Assembly (NCBI GenBank): GCA_003979345.1
Contig: RYVZ01000014.1
Span: 1-64,000 of the forward strand
Direction: 5' to 3'
Length of the DNA: 64,000 nucleotides
Source: Lachnospiraceae bacterium
Lineage (GTDB): Bacteria > Bacillota > Clostridia > Lachnospirales > Lachnospiraceae
The notes under the pieces are model-generated. The model was not told the origin of the DNA. It saw only the letters and a program-made list of their open reading frames with translations, and searched no databases. Position numbers and translations under genes: made by a program. Within the stretch, counting starts at the first letter, position 1, and every line of letters begins with the position of its first letter. Positions 33,099 to 40,808 of this stretch are shown here, one piece after another.

Positions 33099-33758
33099 AT
33101 GAAACTATCAAATAAGAAGAAACAAGAGCTTGCGGGAGAGATCATAGAGCGGTTAAAAAAGGAATATCCTGACGCTGCGTGCTCCTTAGACTACGATCAG
33201 GCTTGGAAACTGTTAGTCAGCGTGCGGCTTGCGGCACAATGTACGGATGAGCGCGTCAACGTGATCGTGCAGGATCTGTATGCGAAATTTCCGAATGTGA
33301 GCGCGCTCGCCGATGCGCCAGTGGAAGAAATCGAGCGGATCGTCAGACCATGTGGTCTTGGGAATAGTAAGGCGCGAGACATCAGCGCCTGTATGAAGGT
33401 ATTGCGCGATACCTATGACGGCAGGGTGCCCGATGATTTCGATAAACTGCTTGCGCTGCCAGGCGTCGGCAGAAAAAGCGCAAACCTGATCATGGGCGAT
33501 GTCTATGGAAAACCGGCAATCGTGACGGACACGCACTGTATCCGGCTTGTCAATCGTATGGGACTGGTGGACGGGATCAAAGAACCGAAAAAGGTGGAGA
33601 TGGAGCTTTGGAAGCTGATTCCGGGTGAAGAGGGCAGCGATTTCTGTCACAGGCTGGTATGGCACGGGAGAGAAGTATGCACCGCAAGGACCAATCCACA
33701 TTGCGAACGGTGCTGCTTAAAAGATATCTGTGCGAAAAATGGCGTTAAGGAGAAATAA
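33099..33758 (+). CDS. nth: Endonuclease III
   Basis: DNA glycosylase/AP lyase for oxidised pyrimidines. The helix-hairpin-helix LPGVGRKSANLIMG holds the catalytic Lys126, and Asp144 lies in VTDTH. A 4Fe-4S cluster is formed by Cys194, 202, 205 and 211. The first gap is seven residues (CTARTNPHC), one more than in the E. coli enzyme. The start is ATG 33099 (MKLSNKKKQ); the frame runs back to 33015 through repeat DNA, which I exclude. Length 219 residues. Confidence 0.92.
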   Translation: MKLSNKKKQELAGEIIERLKKEYPDAACSLDYDQAWKLLVSVRLAAQCTDERVNVIVQDLYAKFPNVSALADAPVEEIERIVRPCGLGNSKARDISACMKVLRDTYDGRVPDDFDKLLALPGVGRKSANLIMGDVYGKPAIVTDTHCIRLVNRMGLVDGIKEPKKVEMELWKLIPGEEGSDFCHRLVWHGREVCTARTNPHCERCCLKDICAKNGVKEK

Positions 33759-33764
33759 AGCGTA

Positions 33765-35099
33765 ATGAGCCGGAAAACGATACTATTTATCAGCGTCAAT
33801 GACCGCTGTTATGCTTCCTACCGTTTTTTTGCCGCCAGACTTGCCGAAGCGGTGGAGAAAAAGGGCGTTCAGGCAGATTGGTGTTATCTGCCTGAGGGAA
33901 GCGGAAAAGATATGGAATCATGGAATCGGGTATTGCAGGAGGTTTTGGGAAAAACGTATCTTGCGGTAGTCGATTTTAATTCGTTTCTGCCAAAGCTGCA
34001 GGCGGACGGAAAAAACATGATTGATTTATTTGAAGCGCCGTTCTATCATATTGTGCTAGATCATCCGCTCTACCATCATGCGGCGCTCTCGGCGGAGACG
34101 GATCTGCAGCGCATTATCTGTGTGGATGAGCGCCATGCGGCTTATGTGCAGGCAAATTATCCGCGGATTAAGGAAGTGTGGACGCATACAATTCCGGGAA
34201 CGAAGGGGGCGCTTGCGGATACGCCGTTTCAGAAGAGGAAACATGAAATCTTATTTTGCGGCACTTATGAAGACCCGCAACAATATTGGGAGTTGATGAA
34301 AGAGCTTCCCGTCGGGCTGAAAAAAGAATGCCGCCTGTTAGCAGAACAGATGCTTGCATTTCCTGAACGGACGATGGAGGAACTTCTTGCCGGGCTGTCG
34401 GGAAGTGTTGATTTGGAATTGGCGCGTAAGCAGGGAATTGCATCTTTAGAAACTGTTTTAAGACGGGAAAACGTACCTGTGGAATCCCCTCAAAAACGGA
34501 AGGATGCATTTGGGGAACCGGCAGGCGGGCAGGGAGAAGTACCCGCAAAATCCATTCGAACCGGCGGTGGTGCAACGCGCTTTGCGGCGCGGATGCAGGC
34601 GAATTTCCTTGCGGACGCTTATGTCAGGAATCTGCGCAGAAAACAGGTTGTGGAAGCGATGGTCAAAGAGAAGCTGCCGCTTGCGTTATACGGACAGGGC
34701 TGGGAGGCGCTCGGAGCAAAAGCGGAAGGGCGTCTCTCATACGAGAATTATGTAAACCAAATCGGCGCATACCGCTTTGCACTTCACTGTATGCCGGGAT
34801 TTGTCTGCGGCGGACATGACCGGATCGGAAATGCCATGAGCAACGGAGCTGTATGCATTTCTGATCGTACGCAGTATACGCGCAGCCGTTATGAGCAGGG
34901 AGAAGCCATTTATATCGGTTATGAGACCGGACAGCCGGACAGCCTTACGGAGCAATGCGGGTATTATCTTTCCCATGCGGAAGAGGCGGAGGCGATTGCC
35001 GATGCGGGACGGAGATTTGCCGAAGGACACGGTACATGGGAGCAGTTTGCGGAGAAACTTGTCGCGCATGCAGAAGGAGAAGTTTTGGAAGGACATTAG
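33765..35099 (+). CDS. Glycosyltransferase of the DUF3880/CgeB-like type
   Basis: A 444-residue protein with two Rossmann-like halves. SRKTILFISVNDRCYASYRFF begins the first. The second holds LALYGQGWEALG and CMPGFVCGGHDRIGNAMSNGAVCISDRTQYTRSRYEQGEAIYIGY, the conserved glycosyl-transferase-1-like (spore-envelope CgeB-like) region. Residues about 240-275 form a low-complexity insert (PQKRKDAFGEPAGGQGEVPAKS). It starts 6 bases after the nth stop, with GGAGAAATAAAGCG between, so it is probably cotranscribed. The sugar substrate is unknown. Confidence 0.75.
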   Translation: MSRKTILFISVNDRCYASYRFFAARLAEAVEKKGVQADWCYLPEGSGKDMESWNRVLQEVLGKTYLAVVDFNSFLPKLQADGKNMIDLFEAPFYHIVLDHPLYHHAALSAETDLQRIICVDERHAAYVQANYPRIKEVWTHTIPGTKGALADTPFQKRKHEILFCGTYEDPQQYWELMKELPVGLKKECRLLAEQMLAFPERTMEELLAGLSGSVDLELARKQGIASLETVLRRENVPVESPQKRKDAFGEPAGGQGEVPAKSIRTGGGATRFAARMQANFLADAYVRNLRRKQVVEAMVKEKLPLALYGQGWEALGAKAEGRLSYENYVNQIGAYRFALHCMPGFVCGGHDRIGNAMSNGAVCISDRTQYTRSRYEQGEAIYIGYETGQPDSLTEQCGYYLSHAEEAEAIADAGRRFAEGHGTWEQFAEKLVAHAEGEVLEGH

Positions 35100-35160
35100 C
35101 AGAAGGCTTATATTTGGAGGATGAATGAAAAGGACTGCCGCTTTTCAAATATTATGTTAC

Positions 35161-35193
35161 TTGACAAAAGGCAATAACACTGTATAATACAGT
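35161..35193 (+). promoter_or_regulatory. PadR promoter with overlapping operator
   Basis: TTGACA (35161-35166), a 16-base spacer and TATAAT (35183-35188) form a consensus promoter. The -10 is buried in a perfect 15-bp palindrome, ACTGTATAATACAGT (35179-35193). A further inverted pair GTATT/AATAC follows at once. This suits autorepression by the PadR protein encoded 30 bases downstream. Confidence 0.7.
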
Positions 35194-35222
35194 ATTGGAT
35201 AATACAATTATGGAGGTGAATC

Positions 35223-35759
35223 ATGTCTACGATTGATTTAATCATTTTAGGTTCATTATGCCAAAGTCCTAAAAGCGCGTATGACTTACAAAAACAGATT
35301 GAATCCCGAAACTTGTCAAGGTGGATAAAAATTGGTTCATTTACAGTTTATAAGAAAGTGGTTCAATACGAAAGCAAAGGATATGTTGTCAGCGAAACTG
35401 TTAGGAATGGCAATATGCCCGAAAAAACAATGTATACAATAACGCCGAAGGGAAAAGAAATTTTTCAAGAATTGATGACGAAATTTTCTTTGGCTGAAAC
35501 AAGAGTCTTTTTAGACTTTAATGCAGTTATTGTGAATATGGCCCTGCTTGATGAAAATTCTGCAAATGAGTGTATTACCAATATTAAAAACAGTATTCAA
35601 AACACTAAAATGCAGATCGCAGAACAATTACCCACGCATAAGGATATTCCGTTATTTGGACGGACTATTTTGGAACAACAATTTTTGATTTTAGAAACAC
35701 TGGAAAAATGGGAAGAACATTTTGAAAAAGAGTTGGCGAAAGAGAGGGAAGAAAAATGA
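35223..35759 (+). CDS. PadR-family transcriptional regulator
   Basis: A 178-residue winged-helix regulator: MSTIDLIILGSLCQSPKSAYDLQKQIE, then FTVYKKVVQYESKGYVVSE and the wing MYTITPKGKEIFQEL. The C-terminal half is the helical dimer domain of the longer PadR subgroup. GGAGGTG precedes ATG 35223. Its stop overlaps the next start by ATGA, pairing it with a membrane protein. The gene pair is clearly AT-richer than its neighbours, hinting at transfer. Confidence 0.9.
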   Translation: MSTIDLIILGSLCQSPKSAYDLQKQIESRNLSRWIKIGSFTVYKKVVQYESKGYVVSETVRNGNMPEKTMYTITPKGKEIFQELMTKFSLAETRVFLDFNAVIVNMALLDENSANECITNIKNSIQNTKMQIAEQLPTHKDIPLFGRTILEQQFLILETLEKWEEHFEKELAKEREEK

Positions 35760-36241
35760 ATATGATGTATTTCATTTTTTTTAATTTGGTGATCTACTTA
35801 CCGTTTCACTTATTTGAGGAAGCTATTGGTGATTTCCCTAAGTGGATGTATGAGCATAAATGGCTGCCTTATCATATGACGCACGGACACTGGATGGCGA
35901 ACAATTTGTTTATTTACTATCCAATGCTTCTTGTATCGTTTTTTCTATTTGTGTTTATCAATCAATTTGTCTGTTTCGGAGTGGCAATTCTTATATGGGG
36001 AATCATAAATTTTGGAGACCATTTTTTCTATACGATCAAAGATAGAAAAATCTCTCCGGGGTTAGTAACTGGAATACTTTTTCTTGTCAATTCAATTTTT
36101 GGACTAAGAAATTATTGTTTGTCAGATTTCTTTTCTATATATCAGTTGATCATAGGAATTTTGATCGGTGGAGTGTTATTTGGTTTGCCTATGGGATTAT
36201 GTGTTGTTTTATATAAGTTTTTTGATAAGTATTTCAAATAG
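35756..36241 (+). CDS. HXXEE-domain membrane protein
   Basis: A 161-residue protein with about five membrane helices. It begins with LVIYLPFHLFEEAIGDFPKWMYEH, containing the HxxEE motif (HLFEE), and holds NFGDHFFYTIKDRKISPGLVTGILF, also typical of the family. The function is unknown. It overlaps the PadR stop by four bases, so it is probably the PadR target and translationally coupled. Confidence 0.75.
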   Translation: MNMMYFIFFNLVIYLPFHLFEEAIGDFPKWMYEHKWLPYHMTHGHWMANNLFIYYPMLLVSFFLFVFINQFVCFGVAILIWGIINFGDHFFYTIKDRKISPGLVTGILFLVNSIFGLRNYCLSDFFSIYQLIIGILIGGVLFGLPMGLCVVLYKFFDKYFK

Positions 36242-36336
36242 ATATATTGATAAAGCTGGAAGCGATAGATGTTGGCCGAGTTGGTATATGTGTAGAGAGG
36301 GCGGTCTTAGGATTTTCCTTTGTTAGATTTAGCACC

Positions 36337-36365
36337 TTGACAGAAAAGGTTCCATATAGTACTAT
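36337..36365 (+). promoter_or_regulatory. Promoter of the MarR-flavin reductase operon
   Basis: TTGACA (36337-36342), a 17-base spacer and TACTAT (36360-36365) put transcription start near 36372. The transcript then meets AAAAGGA (36374-36380) pairing TCCTTTT (36385-36391), and CCGCTTC (36413-36419) pairing GAAGCGG (36429-36435), before the MarR coding region. Confidence 0.65.
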
Positions 36366-36451
36366 TAAACATGAAAAGGAGACGTCCTTTTTTACGCTGT
36401 ACAGCAAAACTGCCGCTTCTATCCTTGCGAAGCGGTGTGGCAGGGAAAGGT

Positions 36452-36928
36452 GTGATATCACTGGAAACACGGGCAGGTTTTTTGATCTCTCAAATTAAAC
36501 AGGTTCAAGGGAGAGTTTTTGACCGGCTTTTGCAGACATGTGGCGTGGATGAATTTAATGGACCACAAGGGAATATTCTTTATGTGTTATGGAGAAGCGA
36601 GGGCATTCCCATTGTGGAACTTGCACAAAAGACAGGACTGGCAAAAAATACACTGACTGCAATGCTTTGCAGAATGGAAGAAAATGGCTTGATCTGTCGG
36701 GAAATTTCGGCTTTTGACCGGCGTCAAAGCATAATTAGCCTGACGCCCAAAGCACGTGCATTGGAGGAACGTTACGATCAAGTCTCCAGGCAAATGAATC
36801 GCCTGTTTTTTAAGGATTTTGAAAAGGCAGAGATCAAGGAATTAGAACAGTATCTTGACCGCATCGTTTCCAACTTGGAGCGGGCGGAACAAGCATTAAA
36901 AAAAGGAAAGGATGTACATGATGGCTAA
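36452..36928 (+). CDS. MarR-family transcriptional regulator
   Basis: A winged-helix regulator of about 158 residues: RAGFLISQIKQVQGRVFDRLL, IPIVELAQKTGLAKNTLTAMLCRMEENGLI, then the wing DRRQSIISLTPKARALEERY. I choose GTG 36452 (reading MISLETRAG) because the promoter upstream starts transcription near 36372, at the alternative ATG 36371, and because the extra residues from there are unlike the family. The ribosome site is weak (AGGGAAAGG, very close). Its end overlaps the flavin reductase start, so the two are cotranscribed. Confidence 0.8.
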   Translation: MISLETRAGFLISQIKQVQGRVFDRLLQTCGVDEFNGPQGNILYVLWRSEGIPIVELAQKTGLAKNTLTAMLCRMEENGLICREISAFDRRQSIISLTPKARALEERYDQVSRQMNRLFFKDFEKAEIKELEQYLDRIVSNLERAEQALKKGKDVHDG

Positions 36929-37517
36929 GGTAAAAACTGAGATTGGTAATGATTATTGTCCGCAAGCGTTATTTCTTTATGGTACAAAACAGGAAGACGG
37001 GCAGCCTCATTTTGGTCTTTTCTGTTGGCTTGGATATTATCATTCTTCAGAGGGACTTGGGGTAATGGCTTGCATAGGTGAGGAAAAACAGACCAAGGAT
37101 CTGATACGAAAAAACGGTGTGTTTTCAGCGAACCTCGTATCTGAACAGATGCTGCCTTTGGCAGATTATTACGGTTGTATCTGTGGCAGGACTACACCTG
37201 ATAAGATGAAGCGCCTGCCTGCCGTAGAGTGGGGACAGGTGTTAGATGTACCAACCGTTGCGGAAAGCCCTGTCAGCTTTGAACTGGAAGTGAAAAAAGA
37301 GATCCCTATGGGAGACGGTTCAGATATTTTTCTCTGTTTGATCCGTAATGTAACCCAGGATGAACAACTGTTGGATACGACGATCCCCTTTACGGAAAGA
37401 TTGATGCAGGCTGCTCCGGTATTAGCCCCAGGCGACGAAACCTACTCTTCCGTTGATGGAAGATACCTCGGAAAATGGGGAGAACCTATGAAAAATATAG
37501 CTGATATCAAAGAATAG
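36918..37517 (+). CDS. Flavin reductase-like (FMN-binding) protein
   Basis: A 200-residue protein of the flavin-reductase-like/FMN-binding split-barrel group. The pattern includes GLGVMACIGEEKQTKDLIRKNGVFSANLVSEQML and VEWGQVLDVPTVAESPVSFELEVKKEIPMGDGSDIFLC. It should bind FMN and reduce flavin or a small substrate. GGAAAGG (36905-36911) precedes ATG 36918; ATG 36912 and 36921 are alternatives. It overlaps the MarR gene, which probably controls it. Confidence 0.75.
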   Translation: MMAKVKTEIGNDYCPQALFLYGTKQEDGQPHFGLFCWLGYYHSSEGLGVMACIGEEKQTKDLIRKNGVFSANLVSEQMLPLADYYGCICGRTTPDKMKRLPAVEWGQVLDVPTVAESPVSFELEVKKEIPMGDGSDIFLCLIRNVTQDEQLLDTTIPFTERLMQAAPVLAPGDETYSSVDGRYLGKWGEPMKNIADIKE

Positions 37518-37576
37518 CCGTATCATACAAATGCATTTTGGAAGAACAGGCTGCAAAGATATTGGAATCATTTGGT

Positions 37577-37593
37577 CCCCCCGAATAGGGGGG
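37577..37593. terminator. C6/G6 hairpin after the flavin reductase gene
   Basis: Six C (37577-37582) and six G (37588-37593) enclose GAATA. The tail is ATTATT, not a T run, so termination strength is uncertain. Confidence 0.5.
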
Positions 37594-37675
37594 ATTATTA
37601 AAATAATCGTTTACTTGGACACTATTCAGATGATATTTCGCCACTGTTGTTTGAAGTGCGGGAGAGGGTGATCGT

Positions 37676-37978
37676 ATGTTTGAAGAAATATCATTCCCTG
37701 AACATGAATATGAGTCGGTTCAAGATTATTTGAATCGACTGGGGTATTGTTATACCACGAGGGTATATAAAGAAATCGGGAAATATAAAGTTGGGGAATT
37801 CTATACTGCCCCATGGGGTGATGTATTGAAAATAGACGAAGTGAAAACATACTGGAAAGTATCAGACCGCCCCTTTTATGACGAAATGAGCGATGACGAA
37901 AAGTTGGAAATCCGTCAATATTCTGAAGATATGGGATTGCCATATGAATTTATAAAGTTTTCTAAAAGTGCAGTATGA
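37676..37978 (+). CDS. Small conserved protein of unknown function
   Basis: A 100-residue soluble protein. FPEHEYESVQDYLNRLGYCYTTRVYKEIGKY and GEFYTAPWGDVLKIDEVKTYW resemble small PUA/ASCH-like proteins found on Clostridia mobile elements, with the R-Y-G..PWG pattern of that barrel. AGGGTG lies before ATG 37676. Neither substrate nor role can be inferred. The AT-rich context (35.1-38.0 kb) suggests an acquired block. Confidence 0.6.
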   Translation: MFEEISFPEHEYESVQDYLNRLGYCYTTRVYKEIGKYKVGEFYTAPWGDVLKIDEVKTYWKVSDRPFYDEMSDDEKLEIRQYSEDMGLPYEFIKFSKSAV

Positions 37979-38030
37979 TCATATTTCAGCAGTGGGAAAC
38001 CGAGAATGTCATCGGTCATGAGGTGACGGC

Positions 38031-38564
38031 ATGGATATAGAGATAAATATGGATATAGAGACATCAAGAATGTATATCAGAAATTTTAAGGAAAGCGATA
38101 TCAATGATCTCTATGAGATATTGGGAGACAGCGAAACGATGAAAGACTGCGAGCCCGCCTATACATTTGAGAAGACACAGCAATTTCTAAAAGAATTTTG
38201 CGTTGACAAAAAGGCTGCATTTGCAGCGGTTCTGAAACGATCTCAAAAGGTAGCCGGCTATATTCTTTTCAAACCGTGGGAGGACGGTGTTTATGAAATC
38301 GGCTGGATATTTCACAAAGGCTATTGGCGAAGCGGTTATGCTTATGAATCCTGCTCGGCGGTAATCCGATATGGGTTTCAGCATTTGGGGGTACATAAAG
38401 TAGTCGCAGAGACAATAGACGGCGTAAAGTCCGTTGGTCTGATGGAGAAGCTTGGCATGAAGCGTGAGGGCATACAAAGAAGTCAGACAAAAGACAGTGA
38501 GGGGAATTGGGCGGACTTATATCTGTACGGTCTGCTTCAGGACGAGTTTCTATTTTTTTCATAG
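38031..38564 (+). CDS. GNAT N-acetyltransferase, RimJ/RimL type
   Basis: A 177-residue acetyl-CoA-dependent acetyltransferase. TSRMYIRNFKESDINDLYEIL opens the fold. The pattern YEIGWIFHKGYWRSGYAYES forms the acetyl-CoA loop, and VAETIDGVKSVGLMEKLGMKREG the C-terminal part. RimL-type enzymes acetylate ribosomal N-termini or small amines; the target here is unknown. GAGGTGA precedes ATG 38031, and ATG 38049 is an alternative. Confidence 0.88.
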   Translation: MDIEINMDIETSRMYIRNFKESDINDLYEILGDSETMKDCEPAYTFEKTQQFLKEFCVDKKAAFAAVLKRSQKVAGYILFKPWEDGVYEIGWIFHKGYWRSGYAYESCSAVIRYGFQHLGVHKVVAETIDGVKSVGLMEKLGMKREGIQRSQTKDSEGNWADLYLYGLLQDEFLFFS

Positions 38565-38579
38565 TAAGCGGGAAAGAAG

Positions 38580-40148
38580 ATGAGTAGAATGGAAGAGCAG
38601 GAGATCCGGTCTGAGCATAAGAGCCGGGATGAGGGAAAGAGCCCGGACAGCCATAATGAAAGCGGTACACGGGAACAATCAGACAGGGGGCGGACAGGCA
38701 GGGAATCCGAAGACGGGAAGCAGACAGGAAGGGGACCGGAGAACACGGAACGGGCAGGCGGCAAAAGGAAGCATGGAAACAGACCGCGCAGCCATGAGAT
38801 CGATATGGTACACGGACCGCTGTTTGGGAAACTGTTGCTTTTTGCACTGCCGCTCATGCTCTCCGGTATTTTGCAGCTTTTGTTCAATGCGGCGGATATC
38901 ATTGTCGTCGGCAAATTTGCGGGGGATGAGTCGCTCGCGGCAGTCGGTTCGACCGGCTCTCTCATTAACCTGTTGACGAATCTTTTTATCGGGATGTCGG
39001 TCGGCGCCAATGTTGTGGCGGCTCAGTTTTACGGTTCGGGTCAGCGGGATAAGATCTCCGATACGATCCATACAAGCGTATTCTTAAGCCTGATCTGCGG
39101 CGCAGCTATGTCGCTGATCGGGATCCTGCTGTCCGGGCAGATGCTTGTCTGGATGTCTTCGCCCGATGATGTGATCGGGCTGGCTTCGATCTATCTGAGG
39201 ATTTATTTTTTGGGGATGCCTGCGGTCATGGTCTACAACTTCGGCAGTGCGATCCTTCGCGCGGCGGGAGATACGAGAAGACCTCTGTATTTTCTGATTT
39301 TTGCGGGCGTCATCAATGTGATACTGAATCTTGTATTTGTGATCGGTTTTGGGCTGGGCGTTGTGGGCGTTGCGGCGGCGACAGTTATTTCACAGGTGAT
39401 CTCGGCGGCGCTTGTGCTTTGGTGCATGATGCGGGATGAGGAGCTGCACTTTTCATTAAGGGAACTGCATTGTTCAGGAGAAATCCTGAAGCGTATCGTG
39501 CGTATCGGTATTCCGGCGGGGATACAGGGAACTGTGTTTTCCTTATCTAACGTCGTTATTCAGTCTGCGATCAATTCATTCGGAAAGATCGTCGTGGCAG
39601 GAAATGCGGCGGCTGCCAATATCGAGGGCTTTGTCTATGTTGCGATGAACGCCATGTATCAGACGGCTCTGACATTCATCGGACAGAATTACGGTGCGGG
39701 TGAGAAAAAAAGAATTCTGCGTGTGTTGTTTTATTGTCAGGGGATCGTGATCGTAGTCGGAACGCTGCTCGGAAATGCGGCGGTATTCTTTGGAAGGGAA
39801 CTGCTTTCCATCTATTCGGATACGAAAGCAGTCATAGAGAATGGGCTGATACGAATGCAGTATATCTGCCGGTTTTATGCGCTCTGCGGGGTGATGGACG
39901 TGATGGTAGGGGCACTGCGCGGCATCGGATATTCCATCATGCCGATGATCGTGTCCTTAGTCGGCGCATGTGGTCTCAGGCTGTTGTGGATCGCCACGAT
40001 CTTTAAGATGAACCGTACCATGGGGACGCTTTACATGTCGTATATCGTAACATGGACGATCACGGCGGTGGTGCATATCATTTGTTTTGCGGCGGCGTAC
40101 CGGCGAAGTTACAAAACCCGTGCGCTTCACACGGCGAATCAGGTCTGA
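38580..40148 (+). CDS. MATE-family efflux transporter with long polar N-terminus
   Basis: The NorM/DinF-like MATE exporter core begins at SHEIDMVHGPLFGKLLLFALPLMLSGILQLL and has 12 helices, with ANVVAAQFYGSGQ and GNAAAANIEGFVYVAMNAMYQTALTFIGQNYGAG typical. It expels drugs or metabolites by Na+/H+ exchange. Unusually, about 72 residues of Arg/Glu/Gly/Ser-rich sequence precede the core, where relatives have about 10. GGGAAAGAAG precedes ATG 38580. Only ATG 38805 (residue 76) starts near the core, and it has no clear ribosome site. Confidence 0.9.
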   Translation: MSRMEEQEIRSEHKSRDEGKSPDSHNESGTREQSDRGRTGRESEDGKQTGRGPENTERAGGKRKHGNRPRSHEIDMVHGPLFGKLLLFALPLMLSGILQLLFNAADIIVVGKFAGDESLAAVGSTGSLINLLTNLFIGMSVGANVVAAQFYGSGQRDKISDTIHTSVFLSLICGAAMSLIGILLSGQMLVWMSSPDDVIGLASIYLRIYFLGMPAVMVYNFGSAILRAAGDTRRPLYFLIFAGVINVILNLVFVIGFGLGVVGVAAATVISQVISAALVLWCMMRDEELHFSLRELHCSGEILKRIVRIGIPAGIQGTVFSLSNVVIQSAINSFGKIVVAGNAAAANIEGFVYVAMNAMYQTALTFIGQNYGAGEKKRILRVLFYCQGIVIVVGTLLGNAAVFFGRELLSIYSDTKAVIENGLIRMQYICRFYALCGVMDVMVGALRGIGYSIMPMIVSLVGACGLRLLWIATIFKMNRTMGTLYMSYIVTWTITAVVHIICFAAAYRRSYKTRALHTANQV

Positions 40149-40214
40149 ATCATTTGAGTCGTTGAAACTGGATGCATTATGATTGGTGCCGATGTCTTCT
40201 GCATCTACATTCGA

Positions 40215-40808
40215 TCAGTCGAAACCGCTGTCCGTCCGATCAATGTCGGCGGGCGGGTCAGGGGAAAGCGGTTCTTCCAAATCGTCTTCGACCGGTTTCC
40301 ATGCCTGTCCGAATTTAACATCCTTAAATAAAGAGGCAAGCCCTGTTATCTGCTTTAATCTGAGAATTTCGTCTTTATCCATGCCAAGATGCTTTGAGAT
40401 CCAGGCATCGCTTCTGCCGAGTTCATGCAGCTCCTTTACGATATTGCTCATCAGATCGACATCATGGGAACCGCGCGCACGATTGTGGCGGACCGTACTT
40501 GCCATACGTCCGGCGAAAGGCTTGTCAATGACGGACACCGGCATCATGCCGTGTTCGCGCTCGTAAATGTCAGGATATTCCTTCATGACACGCCAGCGGT
40601 GGAAACCGTCGACGATCGCATACAGATCTTTTTGTTTGGAATAGTAGCAGACGATGGGCATGGTATAGCCATCCTCTTTGATACTGTCATAGAGCAGTTT
40701 CATCTCGGGGGGCGCCATATTGTTCGGGTTGTAAGTGTTGGGGATGATCTTTTCAAACGGTACGGCGATGACGCCGTATACCGGGCTTTTGTAATTAGAT
40801 TCCGTCAT
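40215..40808 (-). CDS. ibrB: IbrB-like ParB/Srx-fold protein
   Basis: A 197-residue protein of the ParB/sulfiredoxin superfamily. VPFEKIIPNTYNPNNM and the nucleotide-binding IVDGFHRWRVM (residues 65-75) correspond to the ParB box/Srx motif. SDAWISKHLGMDKDEILRLKQ resembles a ParB-like helix-turn-helix. It overlaps the end of the PAPS-reductase-like gene by 14 bases, the arrangement of ibrA-ibrB in E. coli, where the pair activates immunoglobulin-binding (eib) genes by an unknown mechanism. Neither parA nor parS is present, so it is not a partition protein. Confidence 0.8.
   Translation of the reverse strand: MTESNYKSPVYGVIAVPFEKIIPNTYNPNNMAPPEMKLLYDSIKEDGYTMPIVCYYSKQKDLYAIVDGFHRWRVMKEYPDIYEREHGMMPVSVIDKPFAGRMASTVRHNRARGSHDVDLMSNIVKELHELGRSDAWISKHLGMDKDEILRLKQITGLASLFKDVKFGQAWKPVEDDLEEPLSPDPPADIDRTDSGFD

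Noticed and set aside
36371..36451. N-terminal extension of the MarR regulator from ATG 36371
   Set aside because: The predicted transcription start coincides with this ATG, and the residues (MKRRRPFLRCTAKL...) do not look like the family.
40215..40808. Chromosome partition protein ParB
   Set aside because: No parA, parS or C-terminal dimer domain; the partner is a PP-loop protein, so it is IbrB-like.
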